This document shows, piece after piece, positions 1 through 6,843 of a stretch of DNA of 9,862 nt. The notes below the pieces were generated by a model. The model was not told the origin of the DNA. It did not search any database and saw nothing but the letters and a program-made list of their open reading frames with translations. Origin of the DNA: an uncultured Myxococcales bacterium (GTDB lineage Bacteria; Myxococcota_A; Bradymonadia; UBA7976; UBA1532); contig CALBMW010000626.1 in assembly GCA_937896275.1 (NCBI GenBank), positions 1-9,862 of the forward strand, read 5' to 3'. The translations under genes were made by a program, and so were the position numbers. Positions within the stretch are counted from its first letter, which is position 1, and the number at the start of each line of letters is the position of its first letter.

Positions 1-1
1 C

Positions 2-217
2 AATCCCAGGGTCGACACCGGCGTCCTCCCCGACGCCACGACGTCGGCCGACGCGGCCGCGCTCGCCGACGGCTCGGTCGACGGCGGCGCGGACGCCACC
101 GCTGGCTGTGACTGCAGTGCTGGCCCCGGTGCCAGCGGGCCCGGCTCCACGGGGTCGGGTTCCACGGGCTTGCCGTTGCTCGCGCTGCTGGCTCTCTTCA
201 GGCGACGCCGCCGCTGA
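2..217 (+). CDS. 3' end of a MYXO-CTERM-sorted surface protein (partial)
   Basis: Only the C-terminal 71 residues lie in the window; the gene begins upstream. The frame ends at the TGA at 215-217. Reading back from the stop there is an Arg5 tail preceded by a short hydrophobic run (LPLLALLALF), a Gly/Ser/Pro/Thr linker, the motif GCDCS, and an Asp/Ala/Gly/Thr-rich spacer. This order of a Cys-containing motif, a hydrophobic helix and an Arg cluster is the MYXO-CTERM tail, which in Myxococcota directs exported proteins to cleavage and surface attachment through the Cys. The acidic low-complexity spacer is typical of the stalk before such signals. Nothing remains of the functional ectodomain, so its activity cannot be named. 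The hydrophobic stretch is rather short (about 10 residues), but the overall pattern is clear. Confidence 0.8.
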   Translation, partial: NPRVDTGVLPDATTSADAAALADGSVDGGADATAGCDCSAGPGASGPGSTGSGSTGLPLLALLALFRRRRR

Positions 218-245
218 GCGGCGCGGCGCCGGGGGGTGCCCGGCC

Positions 246-271
246 TGGCCACCTTTACCCATCGGTGGCCA
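246..271. repeat. Perfect 8-bp inverted repeat between the MYXO-CTERM gene and the phosphoesterase gene
   Basis: TGGCCACC at 246-253 and GGTGGCCA at 264-271 are exact reverse complements separated by a 10-nt loop. The stem lies 29 nt after the upstream stop codon and ends 17 nt before the proposed ATG of the phosphoesterase. It has no T-tract, so it is not a classical Rho-independent terminator. It could act as a weak terminator, an RNA 3'-end stabiliser or a leader hairpin. Confidence 0.35.
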
Positions 272-288
272 CCGCCGTAGGGTGGATC

Positions 289-1740
289 ATGCCGCCGCGC
301 CCCACCAACCTGCTCATCGTCTCCGATCTTCACCTCGGTGGGCCGCTTCGACCCCCCTTCGGGTTCAAGGCCTTGCGGCAGGTGGCTCGGCTGGACCGCG
401 AGCTGAGTCGCTTCCTGACGTGGTGGAGCGCCCACCCGCAGGCCGGCGACGACGGCCTCCCGCTGCCGTGGAAGCTCGTGCTCAACGGCGACACGATCGA
501 CTTCTTGCACATGGACCTGCGGCCAGACGCCGACGGAGACGGCGCCCCCGACGACGATGAGCAGTTGCACGGCCTGGCCTTCGCGGCGGGGCGCTCTCGC
601 TGGAAGCTCGACCAGATCGCCCGTTTCCATCGCCGCAGCTTCAGGGCGCTGGGGCGCTTCGTCGAGGCGGGCAACGAGCTGGTCTTCATCATCGGCAACC
701 ACGACGCCGATCTCTTCTTCCGCGGCGTGCGCGAGGGCATGGTCGAGCACATCGTGCGCTACGCGGCCGATCCGCGAGCGGCCCGCGCCCTCATCAGCTT
801 CAGTCCGTGGTTCTTCTACGAGGAGGGCCGCGCCTACGTCGAGCATGGGCACCGCTTCGACCCCTACGCCACCTTCCCCGATCCGCTGTCGCCGGTCGAT
901 CCAGATGAGCCGCGGCGCCTGGCGCCCAACTTCGGCCACTGGGGCCTGCGCTATTTCTGTAATCGAATCACTAGCTTCCCGGTGCACGACGTCGACACAT
1001 GGGGGATCCGCGACTTCCTCCGGTGGGCGGGCCGCCTCGCCGGTCTGCCCCTGCTGCGGGCCTTCTGGCAGTCGATCGTGTTCCTGGTCCGCTACCTGGT
1101 GGACGCGGCGCGCGACGCCGCCCGTCGTCGGACCTTCCAAGCGGCCCGCAAGCTGCGCCGGCGCGCGCGCCTCACCGCCTTCGCCACCCGCTACGGCATG
1201 CCGCTGGCGCGCGTCCTCGCCCTCGACAACCTACGCCTGCCCCACGTCGGCGCGAGCGTCGGTCGCATGATGCAGGCCCTCTACATGGACCAGGCCGCCC
1301 TCGCGGCCGCCTTCGTGGCCGGCACCGTGGTCGCCTTCACGCTGCTCTCCCCGTCCGCCGCCGCCTTCATGACGATGGGCCTCCTCGGCGCCGCCTGGCA
1401 CACCTGGCGCTGGCTCGCGCGCCTGCGCCCCGCCCAGGACGTGCACCCCTTGCTCGCCCGCCTGGCGCGCCGCATCGCGTGGCTCACCGGCGCCCGCGTC
1501 GTCGTCTTCGGCCACACGCACCGTCCGGTGCTCCGGGCCTTGGGCGGCGCCCAGTTCCTCAACCCGGGCTCCTGGGAGCACCTGCCCCGCCAGCGCATGC
1601 ACCGCGCCGACGAGCCCTGCGACTGCGCCGCCCGCTTCGGGGTCGTGACCGGCTCGAAGGAGCGCACCCGCGCCAGCCTCATGCGGTGGTGCCGCCGCGT
1701 GCGCGCGCCGCTCAAGCTGGTGACGGAGCCGGGGGGCTGA
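289..1740 (+). CDS. Membrane-associated calcineurin-like metallophosphoesterase
   Basis: The product is 483 aa. All metal-binding motifs of the calcineurin-like phosphoesterase fold are present in order: SDLHLGG (D13, H15), NGD (D68), GNHD (N137, H138), HGH (H186, H188) and GHTH (H409, H411), followed by LNPGSW. The family hydrolyses phosphomonoesters or phosphodiesters with a dinuclear metal centre, and the spacing of the early motifs resembles LpxH-like UDP-diacylglucosamine hydrolases. About 220 residues separate HGH from GHTH, where compact family members have far fewer. This insert contains an Arg-rich amphipathic stretch and hydrophobic segments near residues 245-275 and 335-370, suggesting membrane attachment with the catalytic domain on one face. 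ATG 289 is chosen because AGGGTGG lies 3-9 nt upstream; an in-frame GTG at 265 falls within a hairpin stem and is less likely. The substrate is unknown. Confidence 0.85.
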   Translation: MPPRPTNLLIVSDLHLGGPLRPPFGFKALRQVARLDRELSRFLTWWSAHPQAGDDGLPLPWKLVLNGDTIDFLHMDLRPDADGDGAPDDDEQLHGLAFAAGRSRWKLDQIARFHRRSFRALGRFVEAGNELVFIIGNHDADLFFRGVREGMVEHIVRYAADPRAARALISFSPWFFYEEGRAYVEHGHRFDPYATFPDPLSPVDPDEPRRLAPNFGHWGLRYFCNRITSFPVHDVDTWGIRDFLRWAGRLAGLPLLRAFWQSIVFLVRYLVDAARDAARRRTFQAARKLRRRARLTAFATRYGMPLARVLALDNLRLPHVGASVGRMMQALYMDQAALAAAFVAGTVVAFTLLSPSAAAFMTMGLLGAAWHTWRWLARLRPAQDVHPLLARLARRIAWLTGARVVVFGHTHRPVLRALGGAQFLNPGSWEHLPRQRMHRADEPCDCAARFGVVTGSKERTRASLMRWCRRVRAPLKLVTEPGG

Positions 1741-1761
1741 CGAGCCGCCGCCTTCTGCTGC

Positions 1762-2400
1762 TCAGCGCTGTCGGTCCAACCTCCTCTCGAGCCAGTAGAC
1801 GAGCAACGGGGCGAAGGCCGGGAACTCGTCGCGGACCTTGGCCCTGCACCAACCGAGCTTGTCTTCGATCAGGCGTCTCGGCCATGCGCCGGTCCGCCTC
1901 TTGGCGAGCGCCTCCATCATGCCGTCCAGCGCGGCGCGCCGACGGCGGACCACGTGGGGCCGGTTGAGCCCCAAGACGCGGTCGAGTTCGCTCTGCCGGT
2001 GATCCGTATCGGCGAGGATGCGGCCTTCGGCGTCGTATCGGAGGCGGTGTTCGACGCCGTCCAGCGGGTCGAGGCTCAGCTCGCTGTCGTCCTTCAGCAC
2101 GTCGCACGTGTGCGCGTCAGGTCCGTCCGCGGCATGGCCGTCGCAAGCCAAGAGCAGGTTGCGCCCATCCAAAGCGCGCGTCGGGTGCTTCGCGCGCGGC
2201 GCCCAGTGTTCGATCCGCGAGGTGTCGAGCGTGATGCGGCGGGTGCAGTAGCAGCACAACGCGCCCTGGTCGGCCAGGAGTTGCCTGCGCAGGGCCTCCA
2301 TCGCACGGCCGGGGAGGTTCTCGTAGGTCGGCGCCACGGCGGCGTCGTTTCGGTGCCGCACCAGGGTCACCGGCTCACGCCCCTTGACGATGTCCCTCAT
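1762..2400 (-). CDS. ptuB: PtuB-like HNH endonuclease (Septu-type / TIGR02646 family)
   Basis: The 212-aa product has the features of the HNH nuclease partner of Septu and of retron-associated PtuAB modules: a zinc-type C49-x2-C52 pair (within CCYC), RIEHWAP with E64-H65 as the HNH core, a following RNLLLAC (N81, C86), another Cys at HTCD (C99), the 'LDPLD..E..LRYDAEGRI' segment, and a late LGLN/R-rich helix. These proteins cleave nucleic acid when licensed by the PtuA ATPase during phage infection. The length (about 200-220 aa) and motif order look complete, with no internal stop or frameshift. The ATG at 2400-2398 overlaps the TGA of the upstream ATPase remnant in an ATGA arrangement, the usual translational coupling of the pair. 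Because that ATPase is broken, the nuclease is probably unlicensed or poorly translated. Third-position A/T looks commoner here than in the flanking genes, consistent with acquisition by transfer. Confidence 0.75.
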   Translation of the reverse strand: MRDIVKGREPVTLVRHRNDAAVAPTYENLPGRAMEALRRQLLADQGALCCYCTRRITLDTSRIEHWAPRAKHPTRALDGRNLLLACDGHAADGPDAHTCDVLKDDSELSLDPLDGVEHRLRYDAEGRILADTDHRQSELDRVLGLNRPHVVRRRRAALDGMMEALAKRRTGAWPRRLIEDKLGWCRAKVRDEFPAFAPLLVYWLERRLDRQR

Positions 2401-3184
2401 TCGTCGGCGAGGAAGGCCAGCAGCGTCGCGTACCGCGTGACCTCCGGCGCGTCGGCGCCGAGCGCGGAGGCCAGTTGGCGCAGCGCGACCCGCGCGGCAT
2501 CCATGTCGTCACGGTCAATGTGCGCTGCGAGTTCGTCAAGGCGCGTTTGGATGTCGTCCGGGTGGGCCGGCAGACCCATGACGTCCTCGAGGATCGTGGT
2601 CGAGTCGCGTCCGTGGGTGTGCGGGGTCGGTACGATCTGGAAGTCACGCAGCAGCACGACGTTCTCTCGTGGGAGCGACGCGACGACGGTGGGCGAATGC
2701 GTCGTCGCGATGAACTGAACGTTGGGGAAGGTCGCCGTCAGCGCCGGGACAATCGTGCGCTGCCAGTGCGGGTTGTCACACCGACGGCCGTCAGGTTTCG
2801 TAGCCGCGCGCGCGCGCATGACCGCCAGCCGGGTTCGCCTGCGCTCGGTCAGCCAGACCCCTGCGGAGATGCCGACACCGATTCCCTCGGCGGGTGGGTC
2901 CAGGCTCCGAAGGCGCGCTCACCGGGCATCGCGATGGGCTCGGCCCGCCAAGCAGAGCCGTCGTCGTACGTGACCTCGATCCGCCCCGAGCTGCATCCAG
3001 ATTGCACGTCACGGTGGTCGAACCAGGCGTCGCCCTCCAGTAGAGCGGTCTCGATGGCCCGCAGCAGCGACGACTTCCCCGACCCGTTCTCCCCGATGAA
3101 CACCGTCGGCCCGCTCTCGGGAAACGCCAGATCGAGCGCCGCGAAGCCGCGGTAGCTCTCCAGGTGCTGCCGTTTGACCCGCAT
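2397..3184 (-). pseudogene. ptuA: Degraded PtuA-like AAA/ABC-type ATPase (frameshift plus internal deletion)
   Basis: The N-terminal part (3184 to 2849) has the typical opening of an SMC/OLD-like ATPase: MRVKRQHLESYRGF, then Walker A GENGSGKSS (residues 31-39, K37). It stops at the TGA at 2851-2849. The C-terminal part lies in another frame (open from about 2918 to 2397) and carries PHWQRTIVPAL, FIATTHSP (switch His), HGRDSTTILEDVMG and the closing helical segment found in ATPases beside TIGR02646 nucleases. Frames overlap from about 2918 to 2849, so at least one frameshift lies there. In intact relatives a region of roughly 200 residues or more, including the ABC signature and Walker B (LIDE...LHP), precedes the WQR motif; here WQR follows only some 35 residues after the frameshift zone, so that region appears deleted. 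ATG 3184 has GGAGG 4 nt upstream. The gene is almost certainly non-functional unless the sequence is misassembled. Confidence 0.75.
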
Positions 3185-3189
3185 CGCGC

Positions 3190-3213
3190 CTCCGTCCGAG
3201 CGCCCCGACTGTA
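3190..3213 (-). promoter_or_regulatory. Possible extended -10 promoter and Shine-Dalgarno of the PtuA-like gene
   Basis: On the minus strand, TGATACAGT fits an extended -10 (TGnTAnAnT), with TACAGT at + positions 3208-3213. GGAGG, 4 nt before the ATG at 3184, is a strong ribosome-binding site. A -35 element is not convincing. This is inference from the motif and its position in the 116-bp divergent spacer. Confidence 0.25.
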
Positions 3214-3247
3214 TCAGCACCGCGCTCCGAACGAGAATCCCCCCGCA

Positions 3248-3276
3248 TTGACGCTCTCCGCCGCGTGCCGTATCCC
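3248..3276 (+). promoter_or_regulatory. Putative sigma70-type promoter of the CoA-ligase operon
   Basis: TTGACG (3248-3253, 5 of 6 to the -35 consensus) is followed after exactly 17 nt by TATCCC (3271-3276, 3 of 6 to the -10). It lies in the spacer between the divergent ptuA remnant and the ligase gene. Transcription would start near 3283, giving a leader of about 18 nt that contains the GGAGG at 3290-3294. No operator palindrome was seen. Confidence 0.4.
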
Positions 3277-3300
3277 TGGACGCCCGCGCGGAGGCCGCCG

Positions 3301-4866
3301 ATGACCACCTTCCCCGAGCACCTCAACCTGGCCGACTACTGCCTGTTCGATCGCCTCGCCGAGGGCATGGGGCAGCGCACGGCGATCCGCTTCGGCGACC
3401 GGCTCTGGACCTACGCGCAGGTGGCCGACAACGCGCTGCGCGTGGTGCACCTCCTGCAGAACGCGGGCGTCCGGCCCGAGGAGCGCGTCTACCTCGTCTT
3501 GCCCGACATGCCCCCCTTCGCCTGGGCCTTCTTCGGCGCGTTGAAGGCGGGCGCCGTGGTCGCCATGGGCAACCCGCTCGCGCCGGCCGCCGATCTCGCC
3601 GGCGTGGTCGCGTACATCCGACCGCGCGCCATCGTCACCACGCCCGAGGTCGCGGCGTCCCTGGCGCCGGCCCTGCTCGGCGTCGCCGTCTTCCTCGTCC
3701 CCTCGGTCGGCACCTTCGACGACCCCGAGGCCCCGCTGACCGACGCGCGCTGCCTCGCCAGGCTGCTCGCCGCCACCACCCCGGCGACGGACGCGCCCCT
3801 CACCGCGCGCGATGCCCCGGCCATCTGGCTGTTCACCAGCGGCAGCACCGGCCAGCCCAAGGCGGCCATGCATTGCCACCGTGATTTCGCTTTCAGTACA
3901 GAGGCTTACGCCAAGGCCACCCTGCACTACGCCGCCGACGACGTCTGCGTCAGCGTGCCGCGCCTCTTCTTCGGGTACGCCACCGGCACCAACCTCATGT
4001 TCCCCTTCGCGGTGGGCGCGTGCGCGGCCCTGTTCAGCGAGAAGCCGTCCGCGGAGCATGTGGCCTGGGCGGTGAGGCACTACCGCGCCACCGTGCTGAC
4101 CAACGTGCCCACCCTCATGGCCCGGCTGCTCGAGGCGGAGGCCGACGGGGCCGACATCGACCTGTCCTCGCTGCGCTTCTCGCTCTCGGCGGGGGAGGCA
4201 CTGCCGCCCGCGCTGCTCGAGCGCTGGCTGGCACGCTTCGATGTGCCGGTCTACGACGGCATCGGCAGCGCCGAGATGTTCCACATCTACCTCACCAACC
4301 GCCCCGGCGACGTGAAGCCGGGCTCCCTCGGCCGACCGGTCACCGGCTACGCGCTCCGCCTCCTGCCCGCTGACGCCGAAGGGCCGGGCGCGCCGCCCGT
4401 CGCCGTGGGCGAGTCGGGCACCCTGTGGATCAAGGGGGACAGCGTCGCGACGGGCTACTGGCTCGACCGTGACAAGTCGTGGGCGACCTTCAGCGGGCAC
4501 TGGTGTCGCTCGGGCGATCTGTTCCGCGTCGACGCTGACGGCTACTACTGGTTCGAGGGCCGCGCCGACGCCTTGCTCAAGGTCGGCGGCCAGTGGGTCA
4601 GCCCCACGGAGGTCGAGAACTGCCTGCTCACTCACCCCGGCGTGGTCGAGGCGGCGGTCATCGGCGTGGAGCGCGACGGCCTCGTCCTGACCCGCGCCGT
4701 CGTCGAGGTGCGCTGCGCGGCGGACGAGGCCCTGGCGATCGCGCTTCAGGAGTGGGTCAAGACGCGCCTGGCGCGCTACAAGTATCCGCGCGAGGTCGTG
4801 TTCGTCGACGCGCTGCCCCGCAACGACCGCGGCAAGGTGGACAGGAAGGCGCTCCCCCGTGATTGA
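3301..4866 (+). CDS. Benzoate-CoA ligase family protein (AMP-forming acyl-CoA synthetase)
   Basis: The 521-aa product is a complete ANL-superfamily enzyme. It activates a carboxylic acid with ATP to an acyl-AMP and then forms the CoA thioester in the cytoplasm. Motifs in order: the ATP-gripping loop TSGSTGQPK (T179-G184 core), SAGEALPP, GSAEMFHIYLTNRPGD (E325), CRSGDLF (D406), GRADALLKVGG (R421, K427) and a C-terminal RNDRGKVDRKAL with the adenylation Lys at K512. The opening 'NLADYCLFDRLAEG' and the 'GSAEMFHI..NRPGDVKPG' block are hallmarks of the benzoate/2-aminobenzoate/4-hydroxybenzoate-CoA ligase group. Start ATG 3301 is preferred over an in-frame ATG at 3265 because GGAGG lies 6 nt upstream and family homology begins directly after it. 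It is the first gene of a three-gene operon and overlaps the next by 8 nt. The aryl substrate cannot be fixed from sequence. Confidence 0.85.
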   Translation: MTTFPEHLNLADYCLFDRLAEGMGQRTAIRFGDRLWTYAQVADNALRVVHLLQNAGVRPEERVYLVLPDMPPFAWAFFGALKAGAVVAMGNPLAPAADLAGVVAYIRPRAIVTTPEVAASLAPALLGVAVFLVPSVGTFDDPEAPLTDARCLARLLAATTPATDAPLTARDAPAIWLFTSGSTGQPKAAMHCHRDFAFSTEAYAKATLHYAADDVCVSVPRLFFGYATGTNLMFPFAVGACAALFSEKPSAEHVAWAVRHYRATVLTNVPTLMARLLEAEADGADIDLSSLRFSLSAGEALPPALLERWLARFDVPVYDGIGSAEMFHIYLTNRPGDVKPGSLGRPVTGYALRLLPADAEGPGAPPVAVGESGTLWIKGDSVATGYWLDRDKSWATFSGHWCRSGDLFRVDADGYYWFEGRADALLKVGGQWVSPTEVENCLLTHPGVVEAAVIGVERDGLVLTRAVVEVRCAADEALAIALQEWVKTRLARYKYPREVVFVDALPRNDRGKVDRKALPRD

Positions 4867-5668
4867 CGCCCCTCTCGCGCTGGCCGATTTGACCACCACG
4901 GGCCTCCGCGCGGCCCTCGCCGTGGCCCGCCGCCCGGTCGTGCTGTGGCCGGTGGGGAGCACCGAGCCCCATGGCCCCCACCTGCCGCTGTCGACCGACG
5001 TGGTGCTGGCCGAAGAGAACGCAGGGCGCGCCGCCGAGGCCCTCCGCCGAGACGGCCTCTTCGCCCTCGTCGCGCCCACGCTGCCCTATGGCGTCACCGA
5101 CTTCGCCGCCGGCTTCACGGGCGCGGTGAGCGTCCCGGCCGAGGCCTTGATCGCCATCCTGCTGGCCGGCGTGGCGGCCTTCCTCCGGGACGGCTTCCAC
5201 CACGTCTGCCTGGTCAACCACCACCTCGAGCCCGATCAGCTCGACGCCCTCGACGAGGTCGTCGCCCGAGCGGCCGCCGCGCACGGCCCGCACCGCGTCA
5301 GCGCCCCGCGGGTCGTCAGCGGCCGCTGGGGTCGCCGCCTCACCACGGAGTTCAAGTCGGGCGCCTGCCACGCCGGCTGCTACGAGGGCTCCCTGGTGCT
5401 CGCGGCCCGCCCGGAGTTGGTGGATCGCGCCGCCATGGCCGCCCTGCCGCCCGTCGACGTGAGCCTCAGCGTGGCCATCGACCTGGGCCAACGCAGCTTC
5501 CTCGCCGCCGGCGCCGATCGCGCCTACACCGGCCGCCCCGCCGAGGCCACCGCGGCCGAGGGCGAGGACACCTACCGGGTGCTCACCGAGATGGTGGTCA
5601 CCGAGGTCCGCGAGGCCGTCGCCGCGCAGGACGACGATCACCCCCACGATGGAGAGACCCCGCCGTGA
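4859..5668 (+). CDS. Creatininase family metal-dependent amidohydrolase
   Basis: The 269-aa product matches the creatininase fold in length and motif order. GSTEPHGPHLPLSTD supplies E36, H38 and D47, NHHLEP supplies H122 and E124, and CHAGCYEGS supplies H171 and E176. The five metal ligands of bacterial creatininase (E34, H36, D45, H120, E122) are all present, each shifted by exactly two. The family hydrolyses cyclic amides or C-N bonds with a dinuclear metal centre; members include creatininase, MftE of mycofactocin synthesis and ArfB formamide hydrolase. The HxE pattern is that of true creatininase rather than of the HGGN-type members. The GTG start lies inside the ligase gene with AGGAAGG 9 nt upstream, and its stop overlaps the dehydrogenase start (GTGA). 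The flanking CoA enzymes suggest a catabolic substrate rather than creatinine, but that is inference. Confidence 0.8.
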   Translation: MIDAPLALADLTTTGLRAALAVARRPVVLWPVGSTEPHGPHLPLSTDVVLAEENAGRAAEALRRDGLFALVAPTLPYGVTDFAAGFTGAVSVPAEALIAILLAGVAAFLRDGFHHVCLVNHHLEPDQLDALDEVVARAAAAHGPHRVSAPRVVSGRWGRRLTTEFKSGACHAGCYEGSLVLAARPELVDRAAMAALPPVDVSLSVAIDLGQRSFLAAGADRAYTGRPAEATAAEGEDTYRVLTEMVVTEVREAVAAQDDDHPHDGETPP

Positions 5669-6843
5669 AGCCGGCCAACCTGCTCGAACTCTTCGCCGTC
5701 GAGGCCCAGTACACCGAAGAACAGCGCATGGTGCGTGACGCGGTGCGCGCCTGGTCTCGCGAGCGCTTCCTCCCCCGCGTCCAGGCGGCCTGGCGCGACG
5801 AGGTCTTCCCCGACGACCTCATCCCCGAGTTGGGGGCGCTCGGCGTCCTGGGCGCCAACCTGCATGGCCACGGCTGCGCGGGCATGGACTCGGCCAGCTA
5901 CGGCCTGGCCATGCGCGAGCTGGAGTGGGTGGACAGCGGCCTGCGCAGCTTCGCCAGCGTGCAGGGGGCGCTGTGCATGTACCCCATCTCGGCCTTCGGC
6001 GACGACGACCAGCGGGCTCGCTTCCTGCCGCGCATGGCCTCGGGTGAGCTGATTGGCTGCTTCGGCCTCACCGAGCCCGACAGCGGCAGCGATCCCAGCT
6101 CCATGCGGACGCGCGCCCGCCGGGTGGACGGCGGCTGGGTGCTCGACGGCGCCAAGATGTGGATCACCAACGCGCCGGTCGCCGGCCTGGCGCTGGTCTG
6201 GGCCAAGATCGGGGACGGCGAGGCGAGCAGCATCCGCGGCTTCCTCGTCGAGCGCGGCTTCCCGGGCTTCGAGACGCCCAAGATGCGCAACAAGATGAGC
6301 CTGCGCGCGTCGTGGACCGGCGAGATCGTCCTCGAGAGCTGCTTCGTCCCCGACGCCAACGTGCTGCCGGGGGTCGAGGGCCTCAAGGGTCCGCTGTCCT
6401 GCCTCACGCAGGCCCGCTTCGGCATCGCGTGGGGCGCCCTGGGCGCGGCGCTGTGCTGCTTCGAGACCGCCCAGCGCTACAGCCTGGAGCGCACGCAGTT
6501 CGGACGCCCCATCGGCGGCTTCCAGCTCACCCAGCAGAAGTTGGTCGAGATGGGCGCCCGGATCGTCGGCGGTCACCTGCTGGTGGCGCACCTGTCGGCG
6601 CTCAAGGACGCCGGTCGCCTCACCCCGATCCAGGTCAGCCTCGCCAAGCGCGAGAACGTGGCCCTGGCCCTCGACGTGGCGCGCAGCGCGCGGGGCGTGC
6701 TGGGGGGCAACGGCATCATGGACGAGTTCCCCATCATGCGGCACGCCGCGAACCTCGAGAGCGTCTACACCTATGAGGGCACCCACGAGGTGCACACCCT
6801 CGCCATCGGGCGCGCCCTCACCGGCCTCAGCGCCTTCGAGTGA
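5665..6843 (+). CDS. gcdH: Glutaryl-CoA dehydrogenase-type acyl-CoA dehydrogenase
   Basis: The 392-aa flavoprotein is full length for the family. Glutaryl-CoA dehydrogenase oxidises and decarboxylates glutaryl-CoA to crotonyl-CoA and CO2, passing electrons to electron-transfer flavoprotein. Diagnostic blocks are VDSGLRSFASVQG with R94 (the residue that binds the glutaryl carboxylate in characterised enzymes) and S98, CFGLTEPDSGSDPSSM, KMWITNAPVA (FAD and substrate contacts), KMSLRASWTGEIVLE, QARFGIAWGALGAA, RTQFGRPI, LGGNGI, and NLESVYTYEGTHE with the catalytic base E371. Conservation of R94 and E371 argues for a true decarboxylating member rather than a generic acyl-CoA dehydrogenase. GTG 5665 is chosen as start because it overlaps the preceding TGA by 4 nt and has GGAGAG 8 nt upstream. 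It is the last gene of the operon, and its 3' end overlaps the convergent gene by 17 nt. Confidence 0.88.
   Translation: MKPANLLELFAVEAQYTEEQRMVRDAVRAWSRERFLPRVQAAWRDEVFPDDLIPELGALGVLGANLHGHGCAGMDSASYGLAMRELEWVDSGLRSFASVQGALCMYPISAFGDDDQRARFLPRMASGELIGCFGLTEPDSGSDPSSMRTRARRVDGGWVLDGAKMWITNAPVAGLALVWAKIGDGEASSIRGFLVERGFPGFETPKMRNKMSLRASWTGEIVLESCFVPDANVLPGVEGLKGPLSCLTQARFGIAWGALGAALCCFETAQRYSLERTQFGRPIGGFQLTQQKLVEMGARIVGGHLLVAHLSALKDAGRLTPIQVSLAKRENVALALDVARSARGVLGGNGIMDEFPIMRHAANLESVYTYEGTHEVHTLAIGRALTGLSAFE

Noticed and set aside
1741..1761. Bidirectional terminator between the phosphoesterase and nuclease genes
   Set aside because: The gap is only 21 bp and has no stem-loop or T-tract.
2849..2918. 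Programmed ribosomal frameshifting to join the two ATPase halves
   Set aside because: No convincing slippery heptamer or downstream structure is visible in the overlap, and joining the frames would still leave the signature and Walker B region missing.
1762..3300. Retron (reverse transcriptase plus msr/msd RNA) accompanying the PtuAB-like pair
   Set aside because: No reverse-transcriptase motif (such as xxDD) is encoded nearby on either strand, and the flanks are occupied by other genes. Only a stand-alone Septu-like module is supported.
3214..5079. A 621-codon open frame on the minus strand across the ligase gene
   Set aside because: Its product is a low-complexity Arg/Gly/Ala/His/Val string without domains, and the opposite strand encodes a complete CoA ligase. 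High G+C removes stops from the antisense frame.
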